Shown in pieces: positions 54,772 through 63,595 of a stretch of DNA of 64,000 nt. Under the pieces are notes generated by a model. The model did not search any database. It was not told the DNA's origin and saw only the letters and a list, made by a program, of their open reading frames with translations. The DNA lies in contig CACNSC010000001.1 of NCBI GenBank assembly GCA_902623005.1, positions 62,001 through 126,000 of the forward strand. Direction: 5' to 3'. The position numbers were made by a program, and so were the translations under genes. Within the stretch, counting starts at the first letter, position 1. Every line of letters begins with the position of its first letter. This DNA comes from an uncultured Coxiella sp. (GTDB lineage Bacteria > Pseudomonadota > Gammaproteobacteria > Coxiellales > Coxiellaceae).

Positions 54772-55146
54772 GTGAATCATTACGAAATCGTTTTTTTAGT
54801 GCATCCTAGTCAAAGCCCGCAGGTACCTGGAATGGTAGAGCGCTATCGCAAGTTGGTAACAGACCACAGTGGTACCGTTCATCGTTTGGAAGACTGGGGA
54901 CGTCGTCAATTGGCCTACGCCATCAATAAGGTACACAAAGCTCACTACATCCTGATGAATATTGAGTGTGATTACAAAGTCATCGCGGAGTTCGAAGAAA
55001 TATTCCGTTATAACGATGCTGTTATTCGACACATGGTTTTGCGCTGTAAAAAAGCCGTAAAACAATCCAGCCCGCTTAAAGTATTGGACTTACTCGACGC
55101 TCCAGTTAAAACGGAAGCCGATGCTCCTGTTGAATCTAACGCTTAA
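54772..55146 (+). CDS. rpsF: 30S ribosomal protein S6
   Basis: [17 protein letters not shown], then [20 protein letters not shown] and [20 protein letters not shown] identify S6, which pairs with S18 on the platform of the small subunit. GTG start at 54772 with GAGGGG upstream; the frame extends 10 codons further but those belong to the leader. Acidic tail ([13 protein letters not shown]). Confidence 0.96.
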   Translation: MNHYEIVFLVHPSQSPQVPGMVERYRKLVTDHSGTVHRLEDWGRRQLAYAINKVHKAHYILMNIECDYKVIAEFEEIFRYNDAVIRHMVLRCKKAVKQSSPLKVLDLLDAPVKTEADAPVESNA

Positions 55147-55174
55147 TCCACACTATTCATAAAAGGTTTTTATC

Positions 55175-55402
55175 ATGGGAAATTATTTTCAAAGAAAAAA
55201 AGTTACTTCTTTTACGCGCGATGATATCGAAAAGATTACTTACCAAAATCTCGATATTCTCAAGGAATTTACAATGGAGTCTGGGCGAATCGTTCCTAGT
55301 CGTATCACTGGGACTCAAGCGCGCTATCAGCGATTGGTTTCTACGGCAGTAAAACGTGCTCGCTTCTTAGCCTTGTTGCCTTACTGCGATCGTCACGAGT
55401 AA
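55175..55402 (+). CDS. rpsR: 30S ribosomal protein S18
   Basis: 75 residues: [40 protein letters not shown] and [18 protein letters not shown]. Second gene of the rpsF operon; priB, which precedes rpsR in Enterobacteria, is absent. Confidence 0.97.
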   Translation: MGNYFQRKKVTSFTRDDIEKITYQNLDILKEFTMESGRIVPSRITGTQARYQRLVSTAVKRARFLALLPYCDRHE

Positions 55403-55429
55403 TAGATTTAATCAACCGAGGTGCTTGCT

Positions 55430-56329
55430 GTGGTGCGATTTGGCCAGTTTTTACTGAAACAGCCTTACTATGCAGCTGCTGTGGTTCTATTGTTGATAGT
55501 GTCGCCGATATTCTCGGCGTTCACCTTTGTAATAGCTGCAGCGATCGTTGTACTAGTCACTTTGCAGCAGGGCGCTAAGTCCGGTGCTTTTCTTCTTTTA
55601 TGGGTAGCATTACCGGCAGTCGTGTCTTTTTGGTTTCAAGGCGTAACAGGCTACGAAGCGCTGATGCTATTTTGCCTTTCTCAATATTTACTTGCTTTGT
55701 TGTTGAGAGAGTTTTCCTCATGGGCGCTAGTACTTGAAGCTTTGTTGGTGATCGCTCTATTTGTCATACTCGCGATTCATTGGCTATTTCCAGATGTTAC
55801 AGCATGGTGGCAAAGCCATCTTCAAAGCATGTACTCCTCATCATCGATGTTAGCTTCAATCTCAGACAGTGAGAAGCAGCTCATTGCCTCGACATTTTCG
55901 CCGTATGCAACCGGTGTGTTTGCCTTTTACATGATGAGTTTCTTGTTTTTAGGATTACTGGCAGGTCGTTTTTGGCAGGCGGCTGTCAATGACCAGGTTG
56001 CTGCGTTTCGTCAGTCAGTGCTTTCGATCCGAGTGAATCATTGGGTAGTCTGGCTTGCGGCATTGTGTGTGCTTGGTTTTCTATGCAAGGTTCCGATGTT
56101 TGTCGATAGCATTGCTGCGATTTTGATGCCTTTTGTTGTCGCAGCGTTTTGTTTATTGCATACCCTTGCCAGGGGGCGTGCAGGTATTTCAGTTGCTTTG
56201 GTCGGCTTGTACATTGGTTTATTATTTCTACAGTATATTGTGGCGCCTTTACTCGCCATCACGGCCGTCATGGATGCTTTTTTTGATTTTAGACAGCGCT
56301 TGTCTCCATCAACACATCAACAAACCTAA
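55430..56329 (+). CDS. Membrane protein of rpsR-rplI operon (DUF2232-like)
   Basis: About 300 residues and eight TM segments, mostly Ala/Leu/Val-rich. Resembles the DUF2232/YybS-type protein found between rpsR and rplI in several gammaproteobacteria; function unknown. GAGG lies 8 nt before GTG 55430 (VVRFGQFLLK); a GTG at 55421 is the longer alternative. It is between ribosomal genes with 18-26 bp gaps, so co-expressed with them. Confidence 0.8.
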   Translation: MVRFGQFLLKQPYYAAAVVLLLIVSPIFSAFTFVIAAAIVVLVTLQQGAKSGAFLLLWVALPAVVSFWFQGVTGYEALMLFCLSQYLLALLLREFSSWALVLEALLVIALFVILAIHWLFPDVTAWWQSHLQSMYSSSSMLASISDSEKQLIASTFSPYATGVFAFYMMSFLFLGLLAGRFWQAAVNDQVAAFRQSVLSIRVNHWVVWLAALCVLGFLCKVPMFVDSIAAILMPFVVAAFCLLHTLARGRAGISVALVGLYIGLLFLQYIVAPLLAITAVMDAFFDFRQRLSPSTHQQT

Positions 56330-56355
56330 TTAATTATTTACACGAGGATTTTATA

Positions 56356-56814
56356 ATGAAAGTTATTCTGCAAGAAAATATCGCAAGTTTAGGCAAGGTT
56401 GGCGATCAAGTTACTGTTAAGGCCGGTTTTGCACGTAATTTTTTATTGCCTCAGCAGAAGGCAATGATTGCAACAGCAGCTAATCTTGTCGACTTCGAAT
56501 CACGCCGAGTCGAATTAGAAAAGCTTGCCGCTGAAAAGCTAGCACATGCAAAGCAGCGTGCAGAAGCGGTTGCTAGCCTGAGTGTCACTATCGAAGCTCT
56601 AGCTAGTGATGAAGGTAAGTTATTTGGTTCGATTGGTCCACGTGAAGTGGCTGACGCTATGATTGCTGCAGGTGCTGATACTATTGAGAAGCGTGAAGTG
56701 GTAATGAGCGATGGTCCTATTCGTCATTTAGGTGAGCATACGGTCGTGCTGTCCTTTCATTCAGAAGTATCAATTGAATTGCCATTAACAATAACCGCAA
56801 AAGCCAGTTCTTAA
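56356..56814 (+). CDS. rplI: 50S ribosomal protein L9
   Basis: 152 residues. N-terminal LQENIASLGKVGDQVTVKAG and ARNFLLPQQKA, long central helix, C-terminal domain GKLFGSIGPREVADAM and HLGEHTVVLSFHSEVSIEL. AAGAGG-type site (ACGAGGATT) upstream. Confidence 0.97.
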   Translation: MKVILQENIASLGKVGDQVTVKAGFARNFLLPQQKAMIATAANLVDFESRRVELEKLAAEKLAHAKQRAEAVASLSVTIEALASDEGKLFGSIGPREVADAMIAAGADTIEKREVVMSDGPIRHLGEHTVVLSFHSEVSIELPLTITAKASS

Positions 56815-56820
56815 TTGGTT

Positions 56821-56851
56821 GATGGACCAGTAGTGATTCTACTGGTCCATC
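56821..56851. terminator. Long perfect stem-loop between rplI and dnaB
   Basis: GATGGACCAGTAG pairs perfectly with CTACTGGTCCATC over a 5-nt loop (TGATT). No T-run follows (ATGGTTTG), so it may stabilise the upstream mRNA end, attenuate or terminate weakly rather than act as a classic terminator. Confidence 0.6.
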
Positions 56852-56878
56852 ATGGTTTGCGGTGATAGACTTATCGGC

Positions 56879-58258
56879 ATGAATACATCAGTAGCAACAC
56901 CGCCAAAGGACCCTGCGTTAAATGCTAAGGTTCCACCATACTCCATCGAAGCTGAACAATCTGTTCTAGGTGCACTTTTACTTGATAATCGCGCATGGGA
57001 CCGTGTCGTTGAACATGTCACCGTCGCTGATTTTTATAGAAAAGAGCACCAAGTCATCTTTACCACCATTCAGTCTCTAATCGATCGCAGTCAACCCTGT
57101 GACAGTTTAACGTTAGCCGAAGAATTGAAGCAGCTTAATCAACTTGACCGTGTTGGTGGAGAGAGTTATTTATTTGAGCTTGCCAACGCGACTCCCAGCA
57201 GTGCTAACGTTTCATCGTATGCCACGATTGTTAGAGAGCGCTCAGTATTGCGTAAAATGATTGCTGTTGGTTCTGATCTAGTTGATAACGCACTAAATAC
57301 TCAAGGTAGAAGTCCTAAAGATTTATTAGACAAGGCCGAGCGTGAAGTCTATAGCATTGCAGAGCAACAGTTGCGTGGTGCTGGTCCAGTCAAAATTAGT
57401 GATCTTTTGTCGGCTGCAACTCAAAAAATAGATGACTTGTTTAATTCAGGCGAAGCGATCACGGGTGTTTCCACGGGTTTCTATGACTTTGACAGTATGA
57501 CTTCTGGTTTGCAATCTGGTGATTTAGTCATTGTAGCCGGTCGTCCTTCAATGGGTAAAACCACCTTTGCTATGAACATTGCTGAGACGGTTGCGGTGAG
57601 TAATAAATCAGTGCTGGTATTTAGTTTGGAGATGCCTGGTGAGCACCTCACTATGAGAATGTTGTCTTCATTAGGCCGTATCAATCAGCACAATGTACGA
57701 ACTGGTAATCTTTGTGATGATGATTGGCCGCGAATTAGTTCTGCAGTGAGTATGTTGTCTGATGTGCCGTTATACATTGATGATACTCCTGCTTTATCAC
57801 CCAGTGAGTTACGAGCTAGAGCTCGGCGAGTTGCGCGCGAGAATAATGGCCTCGATTTGATTGTGATTGATTATTTACAGCTCATGCAAGTGCCAGAAAT
57901 GAAAGACAATCGTACCAATGAAGTGGCAGAAATATCACGCTCACTTAAATCACTTGCTAAAGAGTTGGGTTGTCCTGTGATTGCGGCATCGCAGCTAAAC
58001 CGGGGGTTGGAGTCGAGAACCGATAAGCGCCCGGTGATGTCTGATTTGAGAGAGTCGGGCTCGATCGAGCAAGATGCCGATCTGATTGCGTTCATTTATC
58101 GCGACGAAGTTTATAATCCAGACTCACCCGATAAGGGTGTTGCAGAAATTTTAATTCGTAAGCAACGTAATGGCCCAATCGGTGAAGTTCGTTTGGCCTT
58201 CTTGGGCGAATACACCCGTTTTGATAATTTAACGCAGAATTTCCAATCCGGGGCGTGA
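56879..58258 (+). CDS. dnaB: Replicative DNA helicase DnaB
   Basis: Hexameric helicase of the replication fork. N-terminal domain (PPYSIEAEQSVLGALLLDN), RecA-type core with Walker A GRPSMGKTTFAMN, VFSLEMPGEHLTMRML, Walker B LIVIDYLQLM and SQLNRGLESRTDKRP. Start chosen at ATG 56879 (MNTSVATPPKDP), 28 bp after the hairpin, giving 459 residues; a frame exists back to 56852. Its stop overlaps alr. Confidence 0.96.
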   Translation: MNTSVATPPKDPALNAKVPPYSIEAEQSVLGALLLDNRAWDRVVEHVTVADFYRKEHQVIFTTIQSLIDRSQPCDSLTLAEELKQLNQLDRVGGESYLFELANATPSSANVSSYATIVRERSVLRKMIAVGSDLVDNALNTQGRSPKDLLDKAEREVYSIAEQQLRGAGPVKISDLLSAATQKIDDLFNSGEAITGVSTGFYDFDSMTSGLQSGDLVIVAGRPSMGKTTFAMNIAETVAVSNKSVLVFSLEMPGEHLTMRMLSSLGRINQHNVRTGNLCDDDWPRISSAVSMLSDVPLYIDDTPALSPSELRARARRVARENNGLDLIVIDYLQLMQVPEMKDNRTNEVAEISRSLKSLAKELGCPVIAASQLNRGLESRTDKRPVMSDLRESGSIEQDADLIAFIYRDEVYNPDSPDKGVAEILIRKQRNGPIGEVRLAFLGEYTRFDNLTQNFQSGA

Positions 58259-58260
58259 CA

Positions 58261-59343
58261 ATGTCTCTCTGTCGATATGCCGAGATAAATCTCGATCACA
58301 TTCGTCATAACTTTTCACAAGTTAAATCCCTAACGCCTAACTCATCGATCATGGTCATGTTGAAAGCTAATGCTTATGGTCATGGTGCCGTTGAAATTGC
58401 AAAAACATTAGTTGATGCCCAAGCATTTGGAGTTGCTACTATCGACGAGGCCATTGAGCTTAGGGAAGCAGGTATTACTCAGGCGATTGTGGTTATGACC
58501 GGTTTTTTAACCGCGGAGGAATACGCCTGTATCAAAGCTTATGAGTTGGACTGCATTGTTCACGATACCTATCAACTCTCTTTCATAGAAAAATTTGGAC
58601 TCGCTAAACGTTCACGCCTATGGTTAAAGGTTGATACGGGTATGCATCGTCTGGGATTTACGCCAGTAACTTTTATGCAGTCTTTCAATCAGCTCAAGTC
58701 GCTAGGTATAAAACCAGAGCAATGTGTCGTAATGACCCATATGGCTTGTGCGGATGAGCTAACATCTGAAATGAGTATTGCGCAATGGCAACAATTTAAA
58801 ACAATCACCGATGAGTTGCCATGTATGAGAAGCGTGACTAATTCAGCTGCTTTATTGAATCATCCTGACATGCACTGTGATTGGGTGCGAGCGGGTTTTA
58901 CAATTTATGGTGGTTCAGCTATACCGCAGCGATCGGCCAATTCATTAGGTTTGCGACCTGCAATGACTTTGCGCTCGCGAGTGATTGCTACAAAACATGT
59001 GCATGCCGGTGAGTCAGTTGGGTATGGCAAAACATGGATAGCTGAATCAACGACAACAGTTGCTGTCGTTGCCATCGGTTATGGTGATGGGTATCCAAGG
59101 CGTGCACCATCAGGTACACCGGTGTTGATTGAAGGGTGTTTGTATCCGATTGTTGGACGTGTATCAATGGATCTAATTACCGTCGATATTGGCTCTGCTA
59201 ATAGCATAAAGCCAGGTGCAACTGTCACGCTATGGGGTGAGGGTTTACCAGTCGAGGATGTCGCGCAACATTGTGGTACTATCGGTTACGAATTAATGGC
59301 ACAGCTGACTCGTCGTGTAAAGCGCGTGGTGGTTTCTGCTTAG
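58261..59343 (+). CDS. alr: Alanine racemase
   Basis: PLP enzyme making D-alanine for peptidoglycan. The PLP lysine is in MVMLKANAYGHGAVE near residue 34; GMHRLGF, IAIGYGDGYPRR and WGEGLPVEDVA follow, with Tyr of CIGYEL-type near the end (GTIGYELMAQL). Start chosen at ATG 58261; the dnaB stop is at 58256-58258. The dnaB-alr pair is normal. Confidence 0.95.
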   Translation: MSLCRYAEINLDHIRHNFSQVKSLTPNSSIMVMLKANAYGHGAVEIAKTLVDAQAFGVATIDEAIELREAGITQAIVVMTGFLTAEEYACIKAYELDCIVHDTYQLSFIEKFGLAKRSRLWLKVDTGMHRLGFTPVTFMQSFNQLKSLGIKPEQCVVMTHMACADELTSEMSIAQWQQFKTITDELPCMRSVTNSAALLNHPDMHCDWVRAGFTIYGGSAIPQRSANSLGLRPAMTLRSRVIATKHVHAGESVGYGKTWIAESTTTVAVVAIGYGDGYPRRAPSGTPVLIEGCLYPIVGRVSMDLITVDIGSANSIKPGATVTLWGEGLPVEDVAQHCGTIGYELMAQLTRRVKRVVVSA

Positions 59344-59356
59344 GGATGTTATACAA

Positions 59357-61090
59357 TTGAACAACAATAAATACGCGAAACCAACTCGCTCCATTATTCC
59401 TTTTTTGTTTATCGCATTTTTGAATACCTTCGTTGATATTGGCCATAAAGCGTTGATGATGGATACCGTTTATGCCACATCAAATGCACATCAATTTACC
59501 CTATTATCTTCCATTGTTAACGCGCTGATGTTATTGCCATACCTATTCCTATTTACATTTTCTGGCTTTATTGCTGATCGGTGGCCAAAAATCATGATTT
59601 TGCGTATCACTTCATTTAGCGCGATTCCGCTCACCGGCTTTTTGACGCTGTGTTATTACCAAGGCTGGTTTTGGTTGGCTTTTTCAACCACGGTCATTAT
59701 GGCGCTACAGAGTGTGCTAAACTCGCCGGCAAAATACGGCTATATTCGTGAGGCTTTTGGGGTTTCTAACATCGCTCGCCTCAATGGAATGGTCCAGGCG
59801 GCAGTGATTATTGCTATCGTTATCGGACAGGCAGTATTCACTTTCGCGGCCAATGCGATGGTCGCGCATCATCTTGACGAAGTTAAAGGGGCAGCACACT
59901 TCATTACAGGTTTTGCGCCACTGGGTTTTGCTTTGATGTTGCTTGCTACTATTGAGTTTTGCATGACCTTTTTGTTGAAGTGGATACCGGCTGCAGATGC
60001 GCACTCACGTTATTATTGGTCTGCATACATCAAAACTCGCTACCTTCGTGCTTATTTAGGCAGCGCATTCCATAAGCCTGCTATTTTCGTTTGTATGATT
60101 GGTTTGGCGTTGTTTTTTGCTATCAATCAAGAGTTACTGGCAATTTATGGCGGTTATTTGAAGCAGTCAGTTGGTGCCAGTGCGAATTTTGCACTAAGCT
60201 CAATTGGTGTTGCAGGGATTGGTATTCTGATCGGGGCAGTATTAGCTGGGCGAATTTCTCGGGGTTTTATTGAAGTAGGGACTATTCCATTATCAACGCT
60301 GGCTTTGTGTCTTGGCTTAATCTGTTTATCTAACATCCAAAACCAAGTGTTGATTGTCGTTGTGATGTTATTATATGGCATTTTTGCTGGTATCTTGATT
60401 GTGCCGTTGAATGCGCTGATCCAATTTCATGCGAGACCCGCTGCACTGGGGCGCGTGTTGGCAACAAACAATTTTATTCAAATGTTGGCGATGTTTGTAT
60501 ATCTGATGTTTGGTATCTTATTAATAGCATTGAGCTTTAGTATTGCGTTTCAGCTTAATTTATTGGTGATGCTTGGTTTGGTTGGTCTTGTTGCAAGTTT
60601 GTATTTTTTTCCACAATCTTTCGTGCGTTACGAGCGTTTGTATCAAACTCGACGTTATACGCATTTGAAGGTGGAAAATTTGTCAGAGCTGTCCAACGAA
60701 AAAGGCTTGATAATCACTGATTCCGATCTAACGGTATCGCATTGGTCATTGTTGCAAATGGCCTCACCACGTTTTGTTCATTGCGTGATTTGGCCGGGTC
60801 AAAAACTACCGTGGAGTCAACGTTATTACGCTTGGCGATCAAAGATTAAGCCGATTATAGTAAGCGATAAACACGATACGGTAGAGCAGGTTTCGCAACG
60901 CTTGGCTGAGGGTGCCTTGGTTTACGCATTATTTGAAAATGAAGCTCAACAACGCGCATGGTCTGAGGTGGTCAGTGAGATTAAGCAGCAAGCCAACGAT
61001 GCCATAGATTGTTTATCCGTGAGTTGTGAATTACTCAAGAAGCGGCGTTTTTCCCAAGATTTTATTGTAAAGTGGCAAGCAGTAACATGA
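59357..61090 (+). CDS. LplT-like MFS carrier with degenerate acyltransferase tail
   Basis: 577 residues. Residues about 10-425 form a 12-TM MFS carrier of the lysophospholipid transporter type (NTFVDIGHKALM, FSGFIADRWPK, LNSPAKYGYIREAFG), as in the N-terminal part of Aas-like fusions. The last 150 residues align in layout with a PlsC acyltransferase (GLIITDSDLTVSHWSLLQM, RFVHCVIWPGQ, GALVYALFEN) but the catalytic HX4D is absent and LFPEG is reduced to LFEN. TTG start with AGGGAT upstream. The stop overlaps galE by 3 bp. Confidence 0.8.
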   Translation: MNNNKYAKPTRSIIPFLFIAFLNTFVDIGHKALMMDTVYATSNAHQFTLLSSIVNALMLLPYLFLFTFSGFIADRWPKIMILRITSFSAIPLTGFLTLCYYQGWFWLAFSTTVIMALQSVLNSPAKYGYIREAFGVSNIARLNGMVQAAVIIAIVIGQAVFTFAANAMVAHHLDEVKGAAHFITGFAPLGFALMLLATIEFCMTFLLKWIPAADAHSRYYWSAYIKTRYLRAYLGSAFHKPAIFVCMIGLALFFAINQELLAIYGGYLKQSVGASANFALSSIGVAGIGILIGAVLAGRISRGFIEVGTIPLSTLALCLGLICLSNIQNQVLIVVVMLLYGIFAGILIVPLNALIQFHARPAALGRVLATNNFIQMLAMFVYLMFGILLIALSFSIAFQLNLLVMLGLVGLVASLYFFPQSFVRYERLYQTRRYTHLKVENLSELSNEKGLIITDSDLTVSHWSLLQMASPRFVHCVIWPGQKLPWSQRYYAWRSKIKPIIVSDKHDTVEQVSQRLAEGALVYALFENEAQQRAWSEVVSEIKQQANDAIDCLSVSCELLKKRRFSQDFIVKWQAVT

Positions 61091-62091
61091 TGGATCAGCT
61101 CAAATCTTCAAACTTATTGATCATTGGTGGGGCCGGTTATATTGGCTCGCACATGGTGGCATTTGCTCAGGAGCGGGGCATCAATGTGGTTGTGCTCGAC
61201 GATTTGTCAACAGGTCATCGTGAGATGGTTGCGAAGGATGTGCCTTTTTATCAGGGTGATCTATCTGATGTGGTGCTATTAAAATCCATATTTTCACAGC
61301 ATGCCATTACAGCAGTCATGCATTTCGCTGCACACATTGAAGTGGCTGAATCCGTGCAATCTCCAGGTAAGTATTATCAGAATAACGTCGCCAAAACGAT
61401 TTCATTACTCAATGCAATGATTGAATGTCGAATAAGATACTTTATTTTTTCGTCTACCGCGGCAGTGTATGGTGAACCACGGACTGATAAGATCTCGGAG
61501 ACCCATGTTAAAGCACCGATAAATCCATACGGTTTATCTAAGTGGATGGTTGAACAAATATGTCAAGATTATGCCTCGGCATATGATTTCAATTACATAG
61601 CCTTACGCTACTTTAACGCCTCAGGTGCACATCCATCGGGCCACTTGGCAGAGCACCACCAACCTGAAACCCATATCATTCCATTACTGCTGCAAGTTGC
61701 TTCCGATCAGCGTGATATTTTTTACCAATTTGGCGATGACTATGGTACTAAAGATGGCAGTTGCGTACGTGATTTTATTCATGTCATGGATTTGTGTCAG
61801 GCGCATGCGTTAGCGTTATCCCACTTAATGTGTGGAGGTGAATCACAAGCATTTAATGTTGGTAGTTCTCAGGGAAATTCAGTACGGCAGGTGATCGAGG
61901 TTGCAAGAAAAGTAACTGGTCATCCTATCCCTGTAAAAATTCAACCTAGGCGCGCTGGAGATCCCTCCTGTCTGATCGCTGACTCGCAAGTGCTCGCTCA
62001 TGTGTGTGGTTGGCAGCCTGTTTACGAGAATATTGAGATCATCATCGAGCACGCATGGTATGCTTATCGGCAACGATTCATTGGTGTTTAA
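61087..62091 (+). CDS. galE: UDP-glucose 4-epimerase
   Basis: Interconverts UDP-Glc/UDP-Gal (or the N-acetyl forms) for surface polysaccharide. NAD motif IIGGAGYIGSH, AAHIEVAESVQSPGKYYQNN, FSSTAAVYGEP and the catalytic pair in NPYGLSKWMVE. C-terminal YGTKDGSCVRDFIHVMDL. ATG overlaps the previous stop (ATGATG). Leads into the polysaccharide region. Confidence 0.94.
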   Translation: MMDQLKSSNLLIIGGAGYIGSHMVAFAQERGINVVVLDDLSTGHREMVAKDVPFYQGDLSDVVLLKSIFSQHAITAVMHFAAHIEVAESVQSPGKYYQNNVAKTISLLNAMIECRIRYFIFSSTAAVYGEPRTDKISETHVKAPINPYGLSKWMVEQICQDYASAYDFNYIALRYFNASGAHPSGHLAEHHQPETHIIPLLLQVASDQRDIFYQFGDDYGTKDGSCVRDFIHVMDLCQAHALALSHLMCGGESQAFNVGSSQGNSVRQVIEVARKVTGHPIPVKIQPRRAGDPSCLIADSQVLAHVCGWQPVYENIEIIIEHAWYAYRQRFIGV

Positions 62092-62117
62092 AATCAGCAT
62101 GATCAAACGGAGTTGGG

Positions 62118-62990
62118 ATGATTAAATTAAACAAAGTTTTCGTATGGCTGCTGATATCTACAAACCTTGTATTTGCTGCCGCTTATACGGAGCCTGCCAT
62201 GCTTCATCTGGAGCAGGTTGCAACCTTGCCGCACGAGCTCAAAGAAACATCAGCCCTGACGTATTATCGCGGCTTATTGTGGACGGTTGTTGATTCGGAT
62301 TCGACCACAATATTCGGTATTAATCCAAAGACAGGGCGCATTGATAAGCAAGTTTCTATTATCAATGCTAAGCCGCGGGATTGGGAGGCGATTACTCAAG
62401 ATAAGAATGCAATCTATGTCGGTGATGTTGGAAATAACAGAGGTGATAGAGGGTTTGTAGTGATTTATCGGGTTGATAAGAGTGCCATGCGTTGTCTGGA
62501 TCATGCTGATTCTTGTCAGGTTGCCTCACAACCATTCACTGCCTATTTTCCAAAATTTAAGCCAGCAAAAATTCACTATGTACACCCTTATGACATTGAG
62601 GCGATGACAATTCATGACTCAACGATCACGCTCTACAACAAAAACTGGACTGATCGAACCAAAACCTTACGTTATGTGTTCTCGATTAAAGATAACAATC
62701 CAGCGTTAGAGCAACTTCCTGCTATTCCTATCCCTATGATAGCGACCGATGTTTCTAAATACGATGATCAATTATGGATTCTTGGTTATCAACTTGATGA
62801 GCATGGAAAGCAGCCGTACTTGACCCAATTTAAGCAAAGAAAGGGTAAATTTGATTTGATTAACACCTGGAAGTTAGATTTGCATGCTCAGATTGAGGGG
62901 CTTGCTGTGGTAAGTGAAAAAGAAATTTATTTTACATGTGAGAAAGATAAAACTCATAAAGCGGCATTATTCAAAGCCAGCGCTATCTAA
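62118..62990 (+). CDS. Secreted beta-propeller-like protein
   Basis: 290 residues with a signal peptide (VFVWLLISTNLVFAAAY). ETSALTYYRGLLWTVVDSDS, PRDWEAITQDKNAIYVGDVG, NNRGDRGFVVIYRV, and LYNKNWTDRTKTLRYVF follow the pattern of uncharacterised periplasmic or secreted propeller proteins (SdiA-regulated/esterase-like set). No catalytic assignment. Follows galE by 26 bp and may share its transcript; no terminator seen between. Confidence 0.7.
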   Translation: MIKLNKVFVWLLISTNLVFAAAYTEPAMLHLEQVATLPHELKETSALTYYRGLLWTVVDSDSTTIFGINPKTGRIDKQVSIINAKPRDWEAITQDKNAIYVGDVGNNRGDRGFVVIYRVDKSAMRCLDHADSCQVASQPFTAYFPKFKPAKIHYVHPYDIEAMTIHDSTITLYNKNWTDRTKTLRYVFSIKDNNPALEQLPAIPIPMIATDVSKYDDQLWILGYQLDEHGKQPYLTQFKQRKGKFDLINTWKLDLHAQIEGLAVVSEKEIYFTCEKDKTHKAALFKASAI

Positions 62991-63552
62991 TGGTCCTCTT
63001 TCAGAGGTGGCAGAAGGAATAATCTTGTTTAGCAACTAACCTTCATCGGCAACTCAGTCAGTAATAAAGATTGGCTCAGTCTGTCACACGACACAATTGA
63101 AAATAATATTTAAGGCGGTGTTGTATTAGGCTATCAATTATTTTTTCAGCCATTAAAAATATAGTTCTTGTATTACCTTACATGGCTTTTCTGTATAAAA
63201 AGTATTCAAAAAAAAAGATTTTTTAAAAAAAAATAATTTTTTTCGTGCGGATCTTTTTTAATTCTCAAAGAGAGTTGATTACCCCTAATAGGTCTGTAAT
63301 AATCATTGACGGTTCAGGGATAAGAAGTTTTTAAGGAACGTGAAAGGATGCTAGATACACAGGGAAATTTCAAACAGTGTCTATCAAAACAATCACTTTT
63401 TTTTTTCAAAGCTCACGCGTCAGTAAATTACGCACTGTAATTTTTTCTATCGCGTAACATTTTTTCTTATCTTCTGTTCATGGCTGCAGTGGTATTCATA
63501 GTGGTGCGCTGCACGTGAATATTTTTTTAAAAATAATGCTGATACCCAGTAG

Positions 63553-63564
63553 GGCGGTAGCGTA
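63553..63564 (+). promoter_or_regulatory. ops element (RfaH recruitment site)
   Basis: GGCGGTAGCGTA matches the ops consensus GGCGGTAGCGTG at 11 of 12 positions and lies 32 bp before the aminotransferase ATG in an untranslated leader. ops pauses RNA polymerase and recruits RfaH, which suppresses termination in long LPS, capsule and O-antigen operons. The fuller JUMPstart context is only partly recognisable. Confidence 0.75.
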
Positions 63565-63582
63565 GAAGTTTTAAATATTCTT

Positions 63583-63592
63583 GGGGGGGGGG
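63583..63592 (+). repeat. Ten-G homopolymer in the ribosome-binding region
   Basis: G10 followed by TTA then the ATG at 63596. The tract supplies the Shine-Dalgarno-like G-run; changes in its length would alter strength or spacing and so translation. Confidence 0.85.
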
Positions 63593-63595
63593 TTA

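Larger units (their letters stand above)
62991..63595. other. Upstream region of a polysaccharide operon
   Basis: About 600 bp without a gene, very AT-rich with long homopolymers (nine A near 63210, about ten T at 63400). A short CCTCT...AGAGG hairpin lies just after the previous stop. Contains the ops element and the G10 tract listed separately. Probably a long leader. Confidence 0.6.
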
